64,000 nucleotides of DNA from Vitis vinifera. Its lineage: Eukaryota > Streptophyta > Magnoliopsida > Vitales > Vitaceae. A program made the translations under genes and the position numbers. This document shows, piece by piece, positions 60,975-64,000 of the stretch (its first letter is position 1; each line of letters opens with the position of its first letter). The notes beneath the pieces were generated by a model, which worked only from the letters and a program-made list of their open reading frames with translations, was not told where the DNA came from and ran no database searches. Location: the NCBI RefSeq assembly GCF_030704535.1, contig NC_081810.1, positions 7,326,501-7,390,500 on the forward strand. The letters run 5' to 3'.

Positions 60975-61195
60975 TACTTCTAATGAAAAAATAAATTCAA
61001 TAAGGATTTGGTTCGTGGATGTGAACACATTATGCATATTCGTTTTTTTTCTATGTTAAGTGGATTTGTTTTTGTGTAATTATCTACTTCTAATGAAAAA
61101 ATAAATTCAATAAGGATTTGGTTCGGGGATGTGCACACATTATGCATATTCATTTTTTTTTCTATATTAAGTGGATTTGTTTTTGTGTAATTATC
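60975..61195. repeat. 110-bp tandem duplication upstream of the PLC gene
   Basis: 60975-61084 and 61085-61195 are about 95 percent identical, both running from TACTTCTAATGAAAAAATAA to GTTTTTGTGTAATTATC. They lie 620-840 bases upstream of the PLC start codon, within probable promoter distance. Confidence 0.9.
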
Positions 61196-61703
61196 GTGAA
61201 AATATTATAAACAACATAAATATTTTCTTAATATCACGTGTGTCACGTTATGGTGGACTAAAGTAGTTGTTCTATAATATTAATACCACTTAATTAAGAA
61301 TTAAAATTAGAGAAATTATAAAGCATAAAAATGGCACATGTACCACACCATCCTGCCCATGAAATGAGAATATGTCCTCTTCCCATTTGCTTTCCCATTT
61401 TGTTATTCATCTGTCCAATTCAGAACCATGTCCCCACATTTTTTTTTTCTATGATATCAAAAGCATTTAGTGCTAAAATAAAACTATTTAAAAAAAGGTT
61501 GATTAATTTTATAAATTGGATTCTCTCTCCAACGGTGATCCCACAAACACAATGAATTCAACGGTGATGCTTTGAAGAATCAATCAACATTTATTCCAAG
61601 AATCAATTCCTTTTTCGCAACGGTCTAAAAATTCTCAAAATTAATAAAAAAAAAATGTTGAAATATTTTTAAATAATATACACTTTTTTTTTCCTCACCT
61701 CTT

Positions 61704-61710
61704 TATATAA
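61704..61710 (+). promoter_or_regulatory. Probable TATA box of the PLC gene
   Basis: TATATAA, 105 bases before the ATG. A transcription start near 61735 would give a leader of about 80 nt. Confidence 0.55.
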
Positions 61711-61814
61711 GGATTTTGATATGAAAAAAAGATCAACTGAAAAAGGCGCCAACGCAAAGCATTCAACAAAAGCAAGACTTGGGAAAAGTAGACTCTGAGT
61801 CTGACAGAGAGAGA

Positions 61815-64000
61815 ATGGGGAGTTACAGCGTGTGTATCTGCTTCAAGCGGAAGTTCAGATTGACGGAGGCGGAGCCGCCGACCGACGTCAAGGAGGCGTT
61901 CAGGAGGTACACGGAAGGTGGGACTCACATGACGGCGGAGCAGCTGCTGCGGTTCTTGGTGGAGGGCCAAAACGACGTCGCTGCCACCATCTCTGATGCT
62001 GAGCGGATCCTGGAGCTGGTTCTCCACAGGAGGCATCATGTTACCAAGTTCGCCAGGACCACTCTCACCCTTGATGATTTTCACCATTTTCTGTTTTCAA
62101 CTGATCTCAATGGCCCCATTGGGTCTCAGGTTGGTGGGCTGTGTTTGGTTGCCTAGAAAACTGAGGAAAGGAGAGAAAAAAACGCTTTGAATCTTTATAT
62201 GCTTTGTTTTTGGTTACTAAAGGTGAAAAGATGGGAAGACCCTTCTCTATGAAGCTAAGAGTTGTCTAGTTCACTGGTCACCGATAATATTTAAGTTTAT
62301 GATTTTAATTATTTCTTTCCCTCATTTTCTTGGTGGGCAAACAGATTTATATTTCTTTCCAGAAGTTGAATGAATTAGAAGTTAAGATAAAAGAGAAAAA
62401 TAGGTTTATTTTAAGTAATTGAGAAGTGGGTGTGCTTCTATCCTTTCCCCCCCCCCCCCCCCTCATGCAATTATACCACTAGTCAATTCCAGACCTTTAT
62501 TCTCCTCGATTTCTTGTACTTCTCTTAATTAATTAGTCGATTTTAATCTAGATAGAACTTGGAGAGATAGAGATGCAGACCAAGCTGGATTTACATTTTT
62601 TTTTCAGGACTCTTGATTTGATACTGAATGTATATGCCATTTCAGGTCCATCAAGACATGAGTGCTCCTCTCTCCCACTATTTTATATATACAGGCCACA
62701 ATTCGTACCTAACTGGAAACCAACTCAACAGCAATTGCAGCGATGTCCCGATCGTGAAGGCGTTGAAGAGAGGTGTGCGAATGGTAGAGCTTGATTTATG
62801 GCCAGGTTCCACCAAAGAAAATGTTCATGTTCTTCATGGAAGGTCTGCAAATTAATGGAGTCCAATGTTGTTGGATTGTAGCATTGAATTATCCTTTGAT
62901 TCAATGTGAAGTGCTTGATTCTTCTGTTTTTTTTTTCTTTTGTTTCTAGGACCCTGACAACCCCTGTGGAGCTGATTAAATGTTTGAAATCCATTAAAGA
63001 GCATGCCTTTTCTGCTTCTCCCTATCCGGTCATAATAACTCTTGAAGACCACCTCACCCCTGACCTCCAAGCTAAAGTAGCGCAGGTGGTTTTTCGTCTA
63101 CTTCTTGAATTTCAACCATAGTTTTGGGTTGGGATCAAATTTTGATGGTTATTTTTTTTCTTTCATTTTTTTTAGATGATTTCTCAAACATTTGGGGATA
63201 TGCTGTTTTACCCCAAATCAGAATCCTTACCAGAATTCCCTTCCCCTGAAGAACTGAAATATCGGGTCATAATTTCAACCAAACCCCCAAAAGAGTATCT
63301 TGAAGCTAAAAGCTCTGAGGATAAGGTAAACAACTCTCAGAAAGGAAAGGACTCTGATGAAGATGTATCGATGAAGGTGCCACCAGACCTTACAGTTGAC
63401 CATGAAAGCAATGATAAGGTATATATGCTGTGAAGAAAATTTCATCTTAAACAATGTTACCCACTTGGGGATTTACTTCAAGCTTTGGTCTATTGGCTTG
63501 CAGAGTGATAGCGGAAGGAGCGAAGGCAGCAGTGAGAATGATGAATCAAATGATGAATGTGATCGCCCGTTAGAGGCACCTGCATACAAGCATCTGATTG
63601 CTATTCATGCTGCAAAGCCGAGTGGTGGATTGAAGGCTTCGCTAAAAGTTGAACCTAACAAAGTTAGTCGACTTAGTTTGAATGAACAAGCGTTTGGAAA
63701 GGCTATTGCATATCATAGAAGAGATGTAGTTAGGTATATTTCAATATCAATATCAATTTCCATCACACGAGCTACAAAGCAAATCCATAATGCATGAAAA
63801 AAAAAATCAAAATTTAATGCTTTTGCTTCTAGCGCTTGTGGTTTTGGCTAACTAACAAGCTCCAATGCTTGGTGTCTCTATTTCTAGATTCACCCAGAAG
63901 AATCTTCTGAGGGTATACCCTAAGGCTACTCGGTTTAACTCCTCGAATTACAAGCCATTGATTGGTTGGATGCATGGAGTTCAACTGCTTGCATTTAATA
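61815..64000 (+). CDS. PLC: Phosphoinositide-specific phospholipase C, 5' part, cut by window edge
   Basis: Exons 61815-62129, 62646-62842, 62950-63085, 63176-63418, 63504-63733 and 63888 to the window end. All have GT-AG borders in consistent phase and cover about 411 residues of a protein normally near 590. Plant PI-PLCs hydrolyse PI4P/PIP2 to inositol phosphates and diacylglycerol at the plasma membrane, needing Ca2+. Domains: EF-hand-like N-terminus (1-105); X domain from about 107 with catalytic His123 (TGHNSYL), VELDLW and His169 (LHGR); an acidic Ser/Asp/Glu linker at about 255-320; Y domain from about 326 ([15 protein letters not shown]) to [17 protein letters not shown] at the edge. 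The C2 domain lies outside. The start [15 protein letters not shown] is typical. It probably corresponds to the PLC4/PLC5 locus of Arabidopsis (At5g58700/At5g58690). Confidence 0.94.
62447..62462. repeat. C16 homopolymer in PLC intron 1
   Basis: Sixteen consecutive C in an AT-rich intron. This is a common spot for length polymorphism and for assembly or sequencing error. Confidence 0.9.

Overview
The window is nuclear DNA from a flowering plant, most likely a eudicot with a mid-sized, AT-rich, transposon-littered genome. Grapevine (Vitis) is my best guess, held loosely. The support is GT-AG introns with AT-rich interiors, plant-only gene families (CAX, ELF4, PDX1, APD-type RING ligase, plant PI-PLC), and plant-type L1, Copia and hAT elements. 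Exon joins were built by hand from frame continuity, splice dinucleotides and remembered family conservation; no alignment was run.

Layout. (1) 247-878, minus: 5' end of a vacuolar cation/proton exchanger that runs off the left edge. (2) 1.1-10.1 kb: AT-rich intergenic DNA with degenerate repeats and MITE-like elements. (3) 10416-12446, plus: pfkB-type inositol 3-kinase, 2 exons, 381 aa. (4) 15265-26025, plus: CUE-like/DUF1771/SMR protein, 11 exons, 489 aa, with a short SINE in its last intron. (5) 27277-27654, plus: intronless ELF4-type clock protein. (6) 27884-32929: decayed Copia element whose 5' interior is an array of short palindromes instead of gag-protease-integrase. (7) 34337-39505, minus: secretory cyclophilin (CYP20-1/ROC7 type), 7 exons, with two antisense LINE 3' ends in intron 2. 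(8) 40040-44101, plus: APD-type membrane RING E3 ligase, 10 exons, divergent from the cyclophilin. (9) 45018-48534, plus: GT90/CAP10 glycosyltransferase, 6 exons. (10) 48.5-54.2 kb: MITE and repeats, including a 1.6-kb hAT element with an exact 8-bp target duplication and a BED-finger transposase remnant. (11) 54279-55208, plus: intronless GC-rich PDX1 (vitamin B6 synthase). (12) 55.3-61.7 kb: a second, 448-bp member of the same hAT family and a roughly 1.7-kb foldback element. (13) 61815 to the right edge, plus: phosphoinositide-specific phospholipase C, cut off in the Y domain.

Context. The order inositol 3-kinase, SMR protein, ROC7-type cyclophilin, PI-PLC matches, from memory, the Arabidopsis neighbours At5g58730, At5g58720, At5g58710 and At5g58700. 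The other genes and the transposons lie between these anchors. Two of the four anchors act in inositol phosphate metabolism. The genes are separate transcription units; there is no operon.

The least ordinary sequence features are the palindrome array in the Copia element, the tRNA-like A-box/B-box segments in both hAT copies, and the foldback element with inner period-39 repeats. I saw no evidence of a new defence or biosynthetic system.
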